From Strigamia acuminata (Eukaryota; Arthropoda; Chilopoda; Geophilomorpha; Linotaeniidae), in the NCBI GenBank assembly GCA_949358305.1, contig CASHSZ010000083.1, positions 32,501-71,621 of the forward strand: DNA of 39,121 bases, read 5' to 3'. Shown here piece by piece: positions 11,046-21,642 of the stretch. The notes under the pieces are model-generated. The model was given only the letters and a program-made list of their open reading frames with translations, searched no databases and was not told the DNA's origin. A program made the position numbers and the translations under genes. Position 1 is the first letter of the stretch, and each line of letters begins with the position of its first letter.

Positions 11046-11610
11046 CAAAATACTATTTATTAATAAAATGTTACACGATGATTGTTCCACATTGATTATT
11101 TGTTGATTATTTGTTTTACAATTACACTTTCAATTCTCGGTGAGCAGTTCTTTGCGTTCCGACGCGTCGCTATCGAGATTGATGTCGGGTCTCGTTCGAT
11201 TGGCTGCGTTCAAATCAATCAAAACTGTGAACACAGGGCCAACGCAAATCGCGAAATCCACACGCCCATCAATCAATCAACCACGGAGTTTAAATAAATG
11301 AATAAACAAATAATTTAATAAATGAACAATGCCGACACCGCGGAAGCATGTTTCCGAACGTTTCGGTGCCGACGCGCATTCGTGAGTAAAGCGCATGTCG
11401 ACTTACCGGCGAGATCGCGTCACCCGTTAATAGTACGCGCGTTTGAACGCGGCCTAGTGCGCGACGAGGCGCGCAATGCGGGGTAGAAGAGCGGGCATCG
11501 TTTCCACCGCGTATTACGACATTTACGGGGGCGGGTCGCAGGGATAAATTAACACGAGTCGAATCGAATCGAATCAACCCGACAGGAGCTTTTTTTTGGA
11601 ACAATGTGTC

Positions 11611-11648
11611 GGGGCTGCCGGCGCTCGTCCGTCGACACCAGCTGCCCC
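11611..11648. repeat. GC hairpin motif, copy 1
   Basis: GGGGCTGCCGGCGC pairs imperfectly with the distal CCAGCTGCCCC across a TCGTC-type loop. It is preceded by TTTTTTGGAACAATGTGTC. Confidence 0.7.
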
Positions 11649-12181
11649 TATTTGCCGCGAATGCGACCCTTTGCACGACCCTTTGTACCGTGCAAACCGG
11701 CACTGGTTTGGCCGATGACAACACAGGATAGATTAAAAGTGATGAGACAAATCCACCACCGGAACCCTCCGAATATCCGCGAGGACCCGGAACGGTCTGA
11801 AACCGTTTGTTTGTTTGTCTGTTTGTTTGCAAATCCATCGAACGTAGTGACGAAAACTCACTTCTCCTACGCTGGCGCGTCGAGTACAATGGGGTGAAAA
11901 TAAAATCGTAAACCAATAGAGGCGTTCGTGGCCTCGTTTCGTGCAACACTTGTCACCGATTTCTATTCTTTTATTTAACTCGACACGATCGTTTGCGCGC
12001 GGGATTTGACGCCCGTTCGCGTAATCCGCGTCCTTTAATGGACGCCAAAAATGTTTGTTGCGACGGTAGCGCGTTCTGGCGGCAATTTAGCGCAATGAAG
12101 CGCGATCACGGCGGACCAGAGAGAGAGAGAAAGAGAAATCGACACGACTCGACGGGAACTTATTTTTGGAACAAATTTATT

Positions 12182-12206
12182 GGGGGCTGCCGTCACCAGC
12201 TGCCCC
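12182..12206. repeat. GC hairpin motif, shortened copy
   Basis: GGGGGCTGCCG joins directly to CAGCTGCCCC. The inner stem and loop are missing. The upstream TTTTGGAACAAATTTATT is retained. Confidence 0.65.
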
Positions 12207-13256
12207 GTATGCCCGTATGCCGATGCAATAGAGAAAACACTTTTTACAACGCATAAATGACATCTACTCCACCACGAACACCCCGAGGGTATTGAGACAC
12301 GAAAAGGACGAAACAGGTCCGTTTAAGCGCTCAGCGCTTGATGGCTCCTTGTTCGAAACAAGTGTGTCTGGTCTGGGTTTGAAAATGTCCGCAGAGTCGG
12401 TCGAATCCAACGACAACAACTGCGTCGCCGGGGATGGTGCGAGGCGTCCGGAAGCCAGTTCTAAAATGTAAAATGTAATTTGTTTTCAATTTTTTTGTTG
12501 GGATCGACCCCAACGAAGATAATCTCATTAAACAATGGAGCACGAACCGCGAAACTGATCCCATGATCGGGAAATCGAACTCCAGTCGTCCGCCCATCGT
12601 CGATCGCCAGGTATCTTTAAGCGATAAACATGTCGCGCCTCGAGAGTTCGTGGATCTGATCTGACTTAATCTGACCTGGATCGAACCCGAATTTGAATCT
12701 TAATTTTACGTATTTTTTAGCGTTTCAACATTACGTCAGTTTCCTTTTATTCAACAATTATACTTTTAATTTTCGTCGATAGTTATTTGCATTCCGACGC
12801 GTTGCTATCGAATTTGACGTCGGGTCTCGGTCGATTGGCTGCGTTCAAGTCAGAATTGCGAACACGGGACCAATACACAGGCCGCCGTAACGCTAAAAAT
12901 GAGGGACCTTTCCGCAATTTGCACACCACGAGGTCCGAATAGATGAATTAATAAATAAGTAAACGAATAAACAAATAAATAAACAATGCCGACGCCGTAG
13001 AAACGTGTAGAAGCGTGTTTCTGGACGTTTCAGTGCCGGTGCGCATCCGTGAGTAAAGTGTGCGTCGATTTAGCGGCGTGATCGCGTCACCCTTAATTGT
13101 ACGCGCGTTTAAATGCGATCTAATGCGCGATGAGGCGCGCAATACGGGGTAGAAGAGCGGGGCATTGTTTCAACCGCGTAGATCGCAGAGATAAATTAAC
13201 ACGATACGAATCGAATCGAATCAACTCGACAGGAGCTTTATTTGAAACAATGTGTC

Positions 13257-13290
13257 GGGGCTGCCGGCGCTCGTCGGCGCCAACTGCCCC
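13257..13290. repeat. GC hairpin motif, best-paired copy
   Basis: GGGGCTGCCGGCGC is followed by TCGTCG and GCGCCAACTGCCCC. The stem has about 14 positions with three mismatches and a six-base loop. Confidence 0.75.
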
Positions 13291-13965
13291 TATTTGTCGC
13301 GAACGCGACCCTCCGACCATTCGCGTCTGGCCAGTGACGACGCAGAATAAAACGAGCGCAATCAAACCGATGCCACACACCGGAACCCTCCGGATATCCG
13401 CGAGGGCCCGGAACGCTCTGAGAATGTTCGCAAAGTCCGGTCGAGCGCAATCTCAAAAACTCGCGTCGATTACATGGTGCGAGACAACCGGAAAAGAAAA
13501 AATAAAATATACAACGGCGGATTTTCCACAAAATCTTTGTTCCAGTAGGTCGCTGCGAGGATAATCTAATTATTGGTCGGAACACAAATCGCGGAACCGA
13601 CTCCAAGATCAGGAAATTAAACTTTGATCGTTTTCCCTATTATGCACATTTTTTGTTCCGAGTGGCAATGTCCGGTACGCGCGCGTCCGTCCCCTCCCTC
13701 TTTCTACCCGGACACCAAGACCCGGTGGACGATAGGTTGTGTGGACACTCGAATATTCGGGGTTCGGTCCTTTGCATTTATTCATAATGAAGACTCTTCT
13801 TACGTACAACTTAGCGTTATTTTTTTTCCCGCGTGTATTGTTTGCCGTCAACATGTTTAAAGTGCGTGCCGACTCGATCAGCGACCAAATAAGCGGAGTT
13901 GTAAACCCACGCCAAATTGAACGACTGCGGAAATATCGTCGCCAGTCCACGCATGCTCCACTTGG

Positions 13966-13966
<1 letters not shown>

Positions 13967-13999
<33 letters not shown>
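13967..13999. repeat. (TTAC)n microsatellite
   Basis: About eight units of TTAC, followed by CTCACTCG and CTCTCG-rich sequence up to 14055. Confidence 0.9.
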
Positions 14000-14178
14000 G
14001 CTCACCCACTCACTCGCTTTCTCTCGCTCTCACTCTCGCTCTCGCTCAAGCTCTCGTCGACACCACGTTGCAGTGAAGCACGAAGCTTCGCTTCAATTGT
14101 CGCCATTTTTAAATCGAGCTAGAGCCGGGCAAAGACAGTTTGCGTTTGCAGTTGCGTGTTTTGTTTCGTTTCGTTAAA

Positions 14179-14419
14179 CGTGAGTGAGCGAGCGAGTGAA
14201 CGAGCGAATGAGCCAAGTGTTTTGTGGTATCATTTGTCAATTATTCCCGCCCAATTATGCACGTATTGTATCCGTGAGCGCGCGCAGAAAAAATTTGTTT
14301 GTTTGGTCATTGTTGCTAACAGAAAATGAAGCTCAATTTAATAACCCATTTGTTTTTGTTTTTTTTGTTTTTTTTTCTTTTTCTTTTGATTTTATCTATC
14401 GCGTTTTTTTCGTTTTCAG
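14179..14419 (+). other. leader intron of the tetrapeptide coiled-coil gene
   Basis: A donor GTGAGTGAG follows GTTAAAC at 14178, and a long T-rich tract ends in TTTTCAG at 14419, five bases before the ATG. An ORF starting at 14326 would add a leucine/phenylalanine-rich signal-peptide-like N-terminus, but that segment is the polypyrimidine tract itself. Confidence 0.5.
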
Positions 14420-14424
14420 AGACC

Positions 14425-15111
14425 ATGATGACAGGAACATGGAAGGTGAAAGGGGAAGGGGAAACATCGTCCATCTCGACGCCCGTTCTCCGTGCGACGC
14501 GGACTAGAACCACATCGCCGTCGTCGACTGCCGCTATCGCGTCGGTACCGCTCGATCCCGCTTTGTCCAAGCGTCCAGGCAGGCAGAAAAGGGGTAAACT
14601 GACGCTGATCAAGAGGGTACGCGCCACGTCTTGGGTTTTATTTATTTGCTTATTCTCTTTTTTTTTTTTTTTTCTCCCTTTCCCTTTCCAGTCGCGAAGA
14701 GAGACATCATTGCCGCCGCCGTCTTCACCTTCGGTGCTGCGGGAAGAGAGATTGGCAACAAGGGTCGAGGCGGTGATAACAGAAAAAATGGAGAATGTGG
14801 TGAAGAATGTGGTGAAGAATGTGGTGGAGAATGTGGCGGAGAATGTGGTGGAGAAGGTTATGGCGAAGCGAATGGAGAAGGTGTTGGCGGAGCAACTGGA
14901 CAAAGTGGTTGCGGAGCGAATGGAGAAAGCGGCGAGATGGCGGGAAAAGAAGACGAAGACGTTGTGCGTGTTGAAGTCGGTGGGGAAGAAGCTAGAGGCG
15001 GTGCAGGCGGAGGTGAAGGAAATGGAGATGGACATGGTGGACATGATGGAGGAGGAAGATGGCTGTGGTTACGAAGGACTCGATGATAACGGTGATGAAA
15101 AGGAGTGGTAG
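14425..15111 (+). CDS. two-exon coiled-coil protein with tetrapeptide repeats
   Basis: Exons are 14425-14616 and 14692-15111, joined in phase 0 (GGTACGC donor, CCTTTCCAG acceptor), about 203 residues. The first exon encodes a Ser/Thr/Arg-rich, probably disordered segment (MMTGTWKVKGEGE to KLTLIKR). The second begins SRRETSLPPPSSPS and then has a long predicted helix with ENVVKNVVKNVVENVAENVV and MEKV repeats, encoded by 12-bp tandem units. It ends in an acidic tail (MEMDMVDMMEEEDG to DEKEW). An analogous four-residue repeat occurs in the acidic repeat gene exon 7015-7278. AATAAA at 15185-15190 fits a 3' end. No known family is recognised; oligomerisation is inferred only from the helix. Confidence 0.65.
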   Translation: MMTGTWKVKGEGETSSISTPVLRATRTRTTSPSSTAAIASVPLDPALSKRPGRQKRGKLTLIKRVRATSWVLFICLFSFFFFFLPFPFQSRRETSLPPPSSPSVLREERLATRVEAVITEKMENVVKNVVKNVVENVAENVVEKVMAKRMEKVLAEQLDKVVAERMEKAARWREKKTKTLCVLKSVGKKLEAVQAEVKEMEMDMVDMMEEEDGCGYEGLDDNGDEKEW

Positions 15112-15298
15112 GGAGAAGGGGTGATGGGCCCTGGAGACGATGGTTACGATGTGACCGACAGTGACCACAACCAAGATTCTATCAAATAAATAGATAAATA
15201 AATTGACAAGTGTACTCATAATTGTTGTATAGATTCTTTCGATCGAATAAACATTGTTTTAATATAGTTGTTGTCACGGTTCATACTTTGGCGAAAGC

Positions 15299-15436
15299 AT
15301 GTCTGGCGATGGCAAGGGGCGCACGAGTGGCTACTCGCATGTCGTCCCCTGGGACATGCAGACTCGCTCACTCATATTGTCGTCTGGCTCGCGTAGACAG
15401 CGTAGACAGCGATGGGGCAAGAAGTCTGGGAGATAA
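15299..15436 (+). CDS. 45-residue small basic ORF
   Basis: An ATG after AAAGC opens a short frame starting MSGDGKGRTSGYSHVVPW and ending in an Arg/Lys-rich tail (SRRQRRQRWGKKSGR). The composition is protein-like, but there is no homologue I recognise and no splice support. It lies between a gene end and repeat island 2. Chance is a serious alternative. Confidence 0.2.
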   Translation: MSGDGKGRTSGYSHVVPWDMQTRSLILSSGSRRQRRQRWGKKSGR

Positions 15437-16065
15437 AGTTAAAATCTGAAACTGCAAATTTTTCACAAAACATTTGTTTCAATCGGTCCCAACGACGATA
15501 ATCTAATTAACAGTTGGAGCGCAAACCACGAAACCGATTCGACGATTGTGGGATTAAACTTTCATTGTCTTCCATGGGTATTTTTTATTCCACAGGGTGT
15601 CCCACGCGCGCGTGTCTACTCCTTTCTCTTTTCTCCGTCCGGGGACCCATTTCCAATCAAACTTTTTTTGTCCGGCGCCCAAAAGCCCGGACAGATCCAC
15701 GAAATCCGCAGCGAAATCACGAGCTTGGGGTCGGCGTATAGGTCGCACGCATCTCCCGAGGATTAAATATATAAACAATTAAACTAGTGTTTTTGCACAA
15801 TTATTTGGAACAAACAATCGCTATAACCAAACAATACCAACGCCGTGAAAGCGTACGGGAGCGCGTATCTGAACATCCCGGCACCAATGTACCACCATGA
15901 ACGCGACACCCTTAACGATACGCGCGTTTAAATGTGACCCAATGCGCGATAAGACACGTGACGCATCATTTTCACCACGTATTGTGACATTTACGAAATT
16001 TACGGTATTTACGGGACGAGTGAAGGAATCTAATCAACTCGATCTTATTTTAGAACAAGTTATTG

Positions 16066-16088
16066 GGGGCTGCCAATGCTGGCTGCCC
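16066..16088. repeat. GC hairpin motif, truncated copy
   Basis: GGGGCTGCCAATGCTGGCTG is preceded by TTTTAGAACAAGTTATTG. The arms are shortened. Confidence 0.6.
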
Positions 16089-16793
16089 GTATTCTGCGTG
16101 GCGAGAAGATAGGACCCCGTCCTTTTTGCGCGCCAATACCCTCGGAATGTTTGTGGTGGAGTGGTCCCTACTCTGAAGTAAGCGTGTCTGGTCTCGATCG
16201 ACCTAGAGGCGCTTGCAAATCCACCGAACGCAATGACACAAACTCACGTCGAAAGCGATGGCGCGAGACGCCGGAAAGACAAAATTAAAATATGAAACGA
16301 CGGATATTTTGCAAAACTCTTATTCTAGTCGGTCACTGCGAAGGTAATCTTAGTGACGACCGAAGTACGGGGGTAGATTTTATTCTGTTTTGTGTCTGTC
16401 TGGTACCGATCACCCACCCATCACCCACCCGTCTCCGATCATCGGGCACCTATGAGCGATAAACGCTCCCCTCCACGCTTGGCATGTCGCGCCTCGACAG
16501 TTCGCGGATCGAACCTGAATTCGAATCCGAATTTTGCGTTCTCTTTATCGTTTCAACGTTACGAGGGTTTCTTTTTATCAAAAACGATTACATTTTCAAT
16601 TCTCGTCGGTAATTAACTGCGTTCCGGGCACTTTGCGGACGTTTATCCACGTTGACAAACATCATCGTCGACGCCCAATTCGAAAACCCGTGTCACACTC
16701 ACCCGCATCGCATCACGCGCGTCATCGCGTGTAGGAACGCGCGTATCGAAAACAACGTTGTGGTAGCTTGGATTTATTTTGGAACAATTTGTC

Positions 16794-16828
16794 GGGGCTG
16801 TCGGCGCGCATCGGTCGCCAACTGCCCC
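16794..16828. repeat. GC hairpin motif
   Basis: GGGGCTGTCGGCGC and GGTCGCCAACTGCCCC flank a short loop, after TTTTGGAACAATTTGTC. Confidence 0.65.
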
Positions 16829-17345
16829 GTGTTCTCCGACGAACCCACTTTGGAGTATATTTCGACGAACCAGGGAGTGTTCGTGGCGGAGCAGAACAAC
16901 CGTATCAAATCGATTCAGGAAATTTCGACCGAAACCCTCGGATCTCCATGATGGCTCGAAGCGAACGAATTCAAAGTGTCTGCAAACTCGTCGAACGCGA
17001 TTATACAAACTCGCATCGCTTACGATGGTGCAACGTGTACCGCGAGTTGAAATTTAAATCGTAAACCGATCGGAGCGTTCGCGATCTTCGTTTCGGACAA
17101 CACCCAGTTCTATAATCTAATTAATCGTTGGGACACTCGACGTGGAATCGGTTCCACCGTCGATAAATCAATTTCTATATTTCGAGGATTTTTATTTAAC
17201 TCCGCGCGAGCGCCTGTGTGATGTAATTTCTCACAACCGCCACGCCATCTGACGTAACCCGTGTCTCATTTGCATCCAAATCAAGTTCAGACACGATACA
17301 AGACTGTTTTCCGCGTCTCGTTGGCGTTCCTCGCAACATTGAACC

Positions 17346-17889
17346 ATGTTCCAGGTAATTCCAGAAACAGATACGAATTGTTTCGTATAATTTTTAATCT
17401 AAAACTTCTCTTATTCAGCCGAAACCGCTTGAACCCACGAACGAACATCCCTTGCTCAAGGTGAAGATAGGGAATCTCGCGCGTAATGCCCTGGTAATCG
17501 AGTGGTCGCGCTTCTGCGCCATCGACGAACGTTTATTCGAAGAAACGGGCTACCCTCGGGACAGTATCCGCGAACTAGACGACGACGACGATAGACACCG
17601 GTACCTAAAAAACATCGTTGGTGACCATTTCCAAATAATTGGACAGATCAAGATGAACGTCGAGTGGGTGAATCGAGGCACCGAAACCAACTTCATCGTC
17701 GTGACGAAAGAAAGAACTCTCGTCTTGGGGATGCGTTTCCTTTGGGACTCGAATATGTCTTGCGCGCGGTTTGATCGATTCTTCAAAGACCGTAAACTTG
17801 GCGTCACCATCCCATTCGAGTATGGATTTGTTCCATGGACAAATTTGTACTTTGTCGAATATCCAGATAAAATGTACAAGTGTCAATAA
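17346..17889 (+). CDS. retropepsin-like domain protein lacking the catalytic Asp
   Basis: A nine-base first exon (17346-17354) encodes MFQ. A 64-base intron with GTAATT donor and TTATTCAG acceptor leads to 17419-17889, giving 159 residues. The region 18-111 resembles a retroviral-type aspartic protease fold: KVKIGN.., then ALVIEWS (27-33) where the active-site DTG/DSG should be, then a stretch ending FIVVTKERTLVLGMRFL (95-111), which matches the usual F-x-V-V ... L-G-x-x-F-L hallmark. D-T-G is replaced by I-E-W, so proteolysis is not expected. A binding or structural role is only inferred. The remaining 48 residues are unrecognised. The flanks are repeat islands 2 and 3. AATAAA overlaps the stop codon (17885-17890). 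Recognition is by pattern only. Confidence 0.6.
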
Positions 17890-18340
17890 ATGGCAATCCT
17901 ATGTGTGAATGGGGTAAAAAATGTGGGAAAAAAATGTTATACAAATAAATAACTGTCGTTTTCGCGTAACTTTTTCGGCGTTATTCCACCATATAATCGT
18001 CGCTTCAATGTATCGTTGTTTCATCGTTTCGTTTTATTCCGTTTTATTTGTTTATTTGTTTTTATTTTTATTTTTATTTATTTATTTATTTTATTTTATT
18101 TTTTTTTTTTTTTTATAACATTCTGCAAACTGTAAAAACTGTAAAAACTTTAAATATAGATATTTCAGTGAACAGCGAGTTTGTTTTTATTTTAGACTAG
18201 ATGGGATACCTGGGTCGAAACGAATTAGGTCGAAACGGGATTTCGACTTTAGTCATTTCGACCTTAGTATGGAATCCCGGGTGCTCATAGTATTCGAAAA
18301 TTAAGTAAAGTAAAGTAAAGTTTAGTCATCTTCTTTGGAT
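17890..18340. other. AT-rich gene-free stretch with short inverted GGTCGAAA motifs
   Basis: T-rich sequence (about 18040-18116) follows the retropepsin-like gene. At 18210-18270 GGTCGAAAC occurs twice in direct orientation and TTTCGACC follows in inverse orientation, next to GGGATTCC-like sequence. No ORF is credible. Confidence 0.4.
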
Positions 18341-19400
18341 ATTTTTTTTACTCCGTTTGGCGTCTTGCGCGCGCGCTTGTTTGCTCCCTTCTCCCTTCTC
18401 CGCCTCGAATTTCGTCCCCGGTCGGTCGTTTTCACCCGACACCCAAAAGTCCAATCCCGACGAACGGATCCACGAATTCCGTCGTGAAATCGCGAACACG
18501 TCGTCAACGCACAGGCCACGCGCGTATCACGAGGAACAAATAAATAAACAATTAAATGGGTGTTTTTGCACAATTATTTGAAATAAACACGCTTTATAGG
18601 TGTGTCTGTCTGTGGGCTTATTTTGGAACAAGTTGTTGGGGCTGCCGACACTCGTCGGTGCCAGCTGCCCCGCATTCACCGTAGGTGAGGCGCTCGTTGC
18701 CGCAATGGTCGCCGCAATGGTCGCCGGAATGTTCGTGGTGGAGCAGAACACCCGTGGGTGGGAAATACCGTTTCAAATCGATTCAGGAAATTTCGACCGA
18801 AACCCTCGGATCTCCATGATGGCTCGAAGCGAACGAATTCAAAGTGTATGCAAACTCGTCGAACGCGATTATACAAACTCGCATCGTCTACGATGGTGCA
18901 ACGTGTACTGCGAGTTGAAATTAAAATGGTAAACCGATCGGGGCGTTCGCGATCTTCGACTCAGACGGCACCCAATTCGATAATCTAATTAATCGTTGGG
19001 GCACTCGTCGTGGAACTAGTTCCACTGTCGATAAATCGATTTATATATTTCAAGGACTTTTATTCAATTCCGCTCGAGCGTTTGTGCGCAGGACTTTGTA
19101 CCTGGTCACGTGGCCTGTAATGTAATTTCCCAGAACCGCCACGCCACCCGACGTAAGCCGTGCCCTTCGATGGACGCCAAAGTGTCCATTCGATGCGGAT
19201 TTTTGCGTTTCCCGCGTTAAAAGGTGTCCTATAAATTCCGAAACCAAGTTAATCTTGATTTACTTGTCTACGTGGATCTCCCCATATATTTTGTTTTCCA
19301 ATTTCAATGTGGGAAAGTTTGTCGGTTGCAATTTTTCTCGCGCGCACGGCAATCACGAAAAAATCTCCGACGGTAACGCACTCTGACGGTAATTGTTTTA
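18340..19400. repeat. repeat island 3
   Basis: This is one full mosaic copy. The stretch 18772-18880 is almost identical to 16905-17010 (TCAGGAAATTTCGACCGAAA onward). The tail at 19060-19330 matches 28800-29060 and parts of 31560-31830 and 35580-35650, including CCCGCGTTAAAA and ATAAATTCCG. No conserved reading frame. Confidence 0.75.
18638..18671. repeat. GC hairpin motif
   Basis: GGGGCTGCCGACAC, a TCGTCG loop and GTGCCAGCTGCCCC form an imperfect stem-loop. It is preceded by TTTTGGAACAAGTTGTT. Confidence 0.7.
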
Positions 19401-19419
19401 AATTAAAAAAAAAAAAAAT

Positions 19420-19446
19420 TAGATAGATAGATAGATAGATAGATAG
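19420..19446. repeat. (GATA)n microsatellite
   Basis: About six units of TAGA/GATA directly follow an A-rich run. Confidence 0.9.
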
Positions 19447-19561
19447 GATAAAAATTAAAACAAAATAAAGAAGGGTTGAATTTCTCGGACCATCATCATT
19501 GTCGCCCAGCAGTCAGTCAGTCTCTTTCTTTCCTTTTTTCTGCACAAAGCAAACGTAAGAT

Positions 19562-19635
19562 CGCGGAAGCGAGACTCGAACCCAGAGTCCACGGCTCCAT
19601 GCGGCAGGTAGTCCTGCCCACTCGACCACTCTGGG
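19562..19635 (-). repeat. tRNA-like element with intact A and B boxes
   Basis: On the minus strand an A-box match TGGTCGAGTGG (19618-19628) and a B-box match GGTTCGAGTC (19573-19582) are separated by 35 bases, as in tRNA genes. The flanks do not form a proper acceptor stem, the T-stem has a mismatch, and the candidate anticodon loop lacks the usual U33. A functional tRNA is therefore unlikely. A tRNA pseudogene or the head of a tRNA-derived SINE fits better. Confidence 0.5.
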
Positions 19636-19950
19636 TCGATTATAAATTGTGCTAAAATATAGAAAAGAAGAGAAACAGATAAATAAATAAAATAAATAAA
19701 ATAAAGACGTATATTTAATCACCCGATGAGATGTTTTTTTTACAATGAGAAACAAAATATACGCAATATAAACAAACAATACGAGACAATGAGATGGGGG
19801 ATTGTTGTTTTTATCCCATAAGAGTTGTGTCACATCTTTGACAATTGAAAAAAAAAAAAAAATAAATGAATAAATAAAATTAAAAACAAAAACAAAAACT
19901 AAATCAATCAAACAAACAAACAAACGAGAGTGGGAATAAACCGTCTCCTC

Positions 19951-20542
19951 TTATAATTCCATCGAAAGATCGGAACCACCAATTGCCTCTTCAGCGCCTT
20001 CGTCATCATCGTCGTCAACGACATCCTCTATCCAACCCATCGTTCCCTCCATCGCCTTCCACCATTTTTCCTCTGCTTCTTCAAATGTTTTCTCAAATTC
20101 CTCCATCGTCGCCTTCACCATTTTCTTGAGTCTTTGTTCCGTCCTGTCTATCAACTCCTCAATTCTCTCCTCTAGTCCCTCCATCATTTTTTCGACCCTT
20201 TCCTCCGTCGCCGCCATTGCCGTCTCCTGGACCTTCGTCTGTCTTCGACCGAGCGACTGGAGAAAGAGAGAAAAGAACGAATAAAAATAAAAAAAAAAAT
20301 AAAAAAAAAAAAAAGGTCAAATAAAAAAGACAAAAGAGTAAATATCGGAATGGGACACATACCCCCTTGATCTTCGTGGGATCATTAGTTTTTCGCTCGC
20401 GTGCATCATGCACGGAACTACTGGCGGCGCTCAAGTTTGGCGTGTGGCTCCACGCCTCCATGAAGTCGATGCGTTCCAAAAGGACGACGGGTGACAGGTG
20501 CGACTTTGTGGACGGCTTTTCTCCTCTCTTTCCTTTTTCCAT
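19951..20542 (-). CDS. two-exon coiled-coil protein with acidic C-terminus
   Basis: Exons are 20363-20542 and 19951-20256, joined in phase 0 (GGGGTATGTG donor, TTTCTCCAG acceptor), 161 residues. Exon 1 (MEKGKRGEKPSTKSH to DPTKIKG) is basic and probably disordered. Exon 2 gives a charged helix with regular hydrophobic spacing (ERVEKMMEGLEERIEEL onward, residues about 75-130), Trp-containing EEKWWKAMEG, an Asp run, and a short tail. An acceptor-like site lies four bases before the ATG, suggesting a leader intron. It is similar in style, but not in alignable sequence, to the coiled-coil gene at 14425-15111. Function unknown. Confidence 0.65.
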
Positions 20543-20716
20543 ATTTTCTTCGATGTGAAAAAAAAGATAAAAATTAAAATCGCAACAAAAAGAACCAAAA
20601 CGTGGGACGTCGAATAAAACATCCGCGCACATATTGTTCGCGCAAGTCTACGCGCGTACATGTACGTGTTGGACGTGGTACATTTGATGCCTACCGCGGA
20701 ACAATGCGAGAAAACA

Positions 20717-20832
20717 CGAGAAAATACGAAGTTCTCGTATTTTCTCGGTTTTACTTCCATTTGGTTAATTCTTACCTTTGGTTTCAATACAATTTATCTT
20801 ATTTCAGAAGTCTGCGAGACACATATAAAAAG

Positions 20833-20864
<32 letters not shown>

Positions 20865-21058
20865 GTTTATTTCTAATTAAATGAGAAAAATCTTATATAT
20901 AGGCTTAACCCACCATGCAATAAGAAACAGACGAAAAAATCTTCTTTTTATTCGTGTCTTGTAGTTTTCTGAAATGAGATAAATTGCATTGAAACGTAAC
21001 ATAAGAATTAATCAAATGAAAGCAAAACCGAGAAAAAGTGAGAATCTTGTATTTTCTC
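20717..21058. repeat. long inverted repeat (foldback element)
   Basis: The arm at about 20735-20845 is the reverse complement, with perhaps 20% mismatches, of about 20934-21055. Matching landmarks are TATTTTCTCGGTTTT, GGTTAATTCTTA, CAATTTATCT and AAAAAGAAGATTTTT. The spacer of roughly 90 bases includes a long T run. The left arm begins with its own perfect 13-bp hairpin (CGAGAAAATACGA at 20717-20729 against 20735-20747). There is no ORF inside. It resembles a MITE or foldback element; a transcribed double-stranded RNA source is also possible. Confidence 0.7.
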
Positions 21059-21099
21059 GTTGTACGACAAAGTCGGTTCGCGTTACACGAGTTTTTCAA

Positions 21100-21609
21100 A
21101 GTACCGTGGCCCTGGTACACGATACCGTCTCGGTTTTAAAACGGCACCGCGGTCCCGACGCTCACCTGCCGCAAAAAGCAATGCAGTCCAGGGCCGCGAA
21201 CCGCGTGTAAAAACGCCAACTGACGAGTGTTTACCGGGAAAATGGTTAATTTACCTCTAATCGTTCCACTTGTTCACTTGTTCACGACACGGGGTCCACA
21301 CTACTGATGGCGAGCGCGCGAGTGATTCGACGCGGCATCTGGCGACAACCATGGAATCCCGCGCGTGATGCGACGTTGTTTGTTTATTTTTGTCTATTTT
21401 ATTTATTTATTTGTTTATTTATATATTTATGTTTATTTGTTTATTCATCTATTTGTTTCACGATGCTTTCAAATTTTTATTTTTTTGTAACTCCGCTCAC
21501 CAAGCAGCGTCGTTATCGAAATCCGCCATACCTGACCGCTGATTCCGCGCCGCCACGTGCTTCGCTGCTGAGCAAGTTGAAAGTATTTATGCCGTTTATC
21601 TATTTATCA

Positions 21610-21642
<33 letters not shown>

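Larger units (their letters stand above)
11082..13620. repeat. repeat island 1 (mosaic ~1-kb units)
   Basis: At least two long copies (about 11100-11900 and 12730-13600) and one shortened copy (about 11985-12600) of a shared sequence lie here. Recognisable blocks, in order, are an AT-rich CAATTNTCG stretch, a CG-rich stretch, a GGGGCTGCCGG hairpin, a CCCTCCGGATNTCCGCGAGGG element, and a tail containing AAAATATGAAACGGCGGAT-like and GATAATCT(A/C)ATTA sequences. The many ORFs called across it differ between copies and are not conserved as genes. Confidence 0.75.
15440..17340. repeat. repeat island 2
   Basis: Two mosaic copies (about 15440-16380 and 16540-17250) share blocks with islands 1, 3, 4 and 6. 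The blocks include GATAATCTAATTAA, the GGAACAA-preceded hairpin, CTCGCATCG-type sequence and a tail with TTTTTATTTAACTC. No coding gene is supported inside. Confidence 0.7.

Noticed and set aside
13965-14000. CRISPR-like array
   Set aside because: This and the other short tandem arrays are spacerless microsatellites in a eukaryotic context.
14326-14424. Signal-peptide-like N-terminus for the coiled-coil gene
   Set aside because: The Leu/Phe run is the T-rich tract ending in TTTTCAG and is almost certainly intron.
19562-19635. Functional tRNA gene
   Set aside because: The A and B boxes match, but acceptor and T stems do not pair and U33 is missing.
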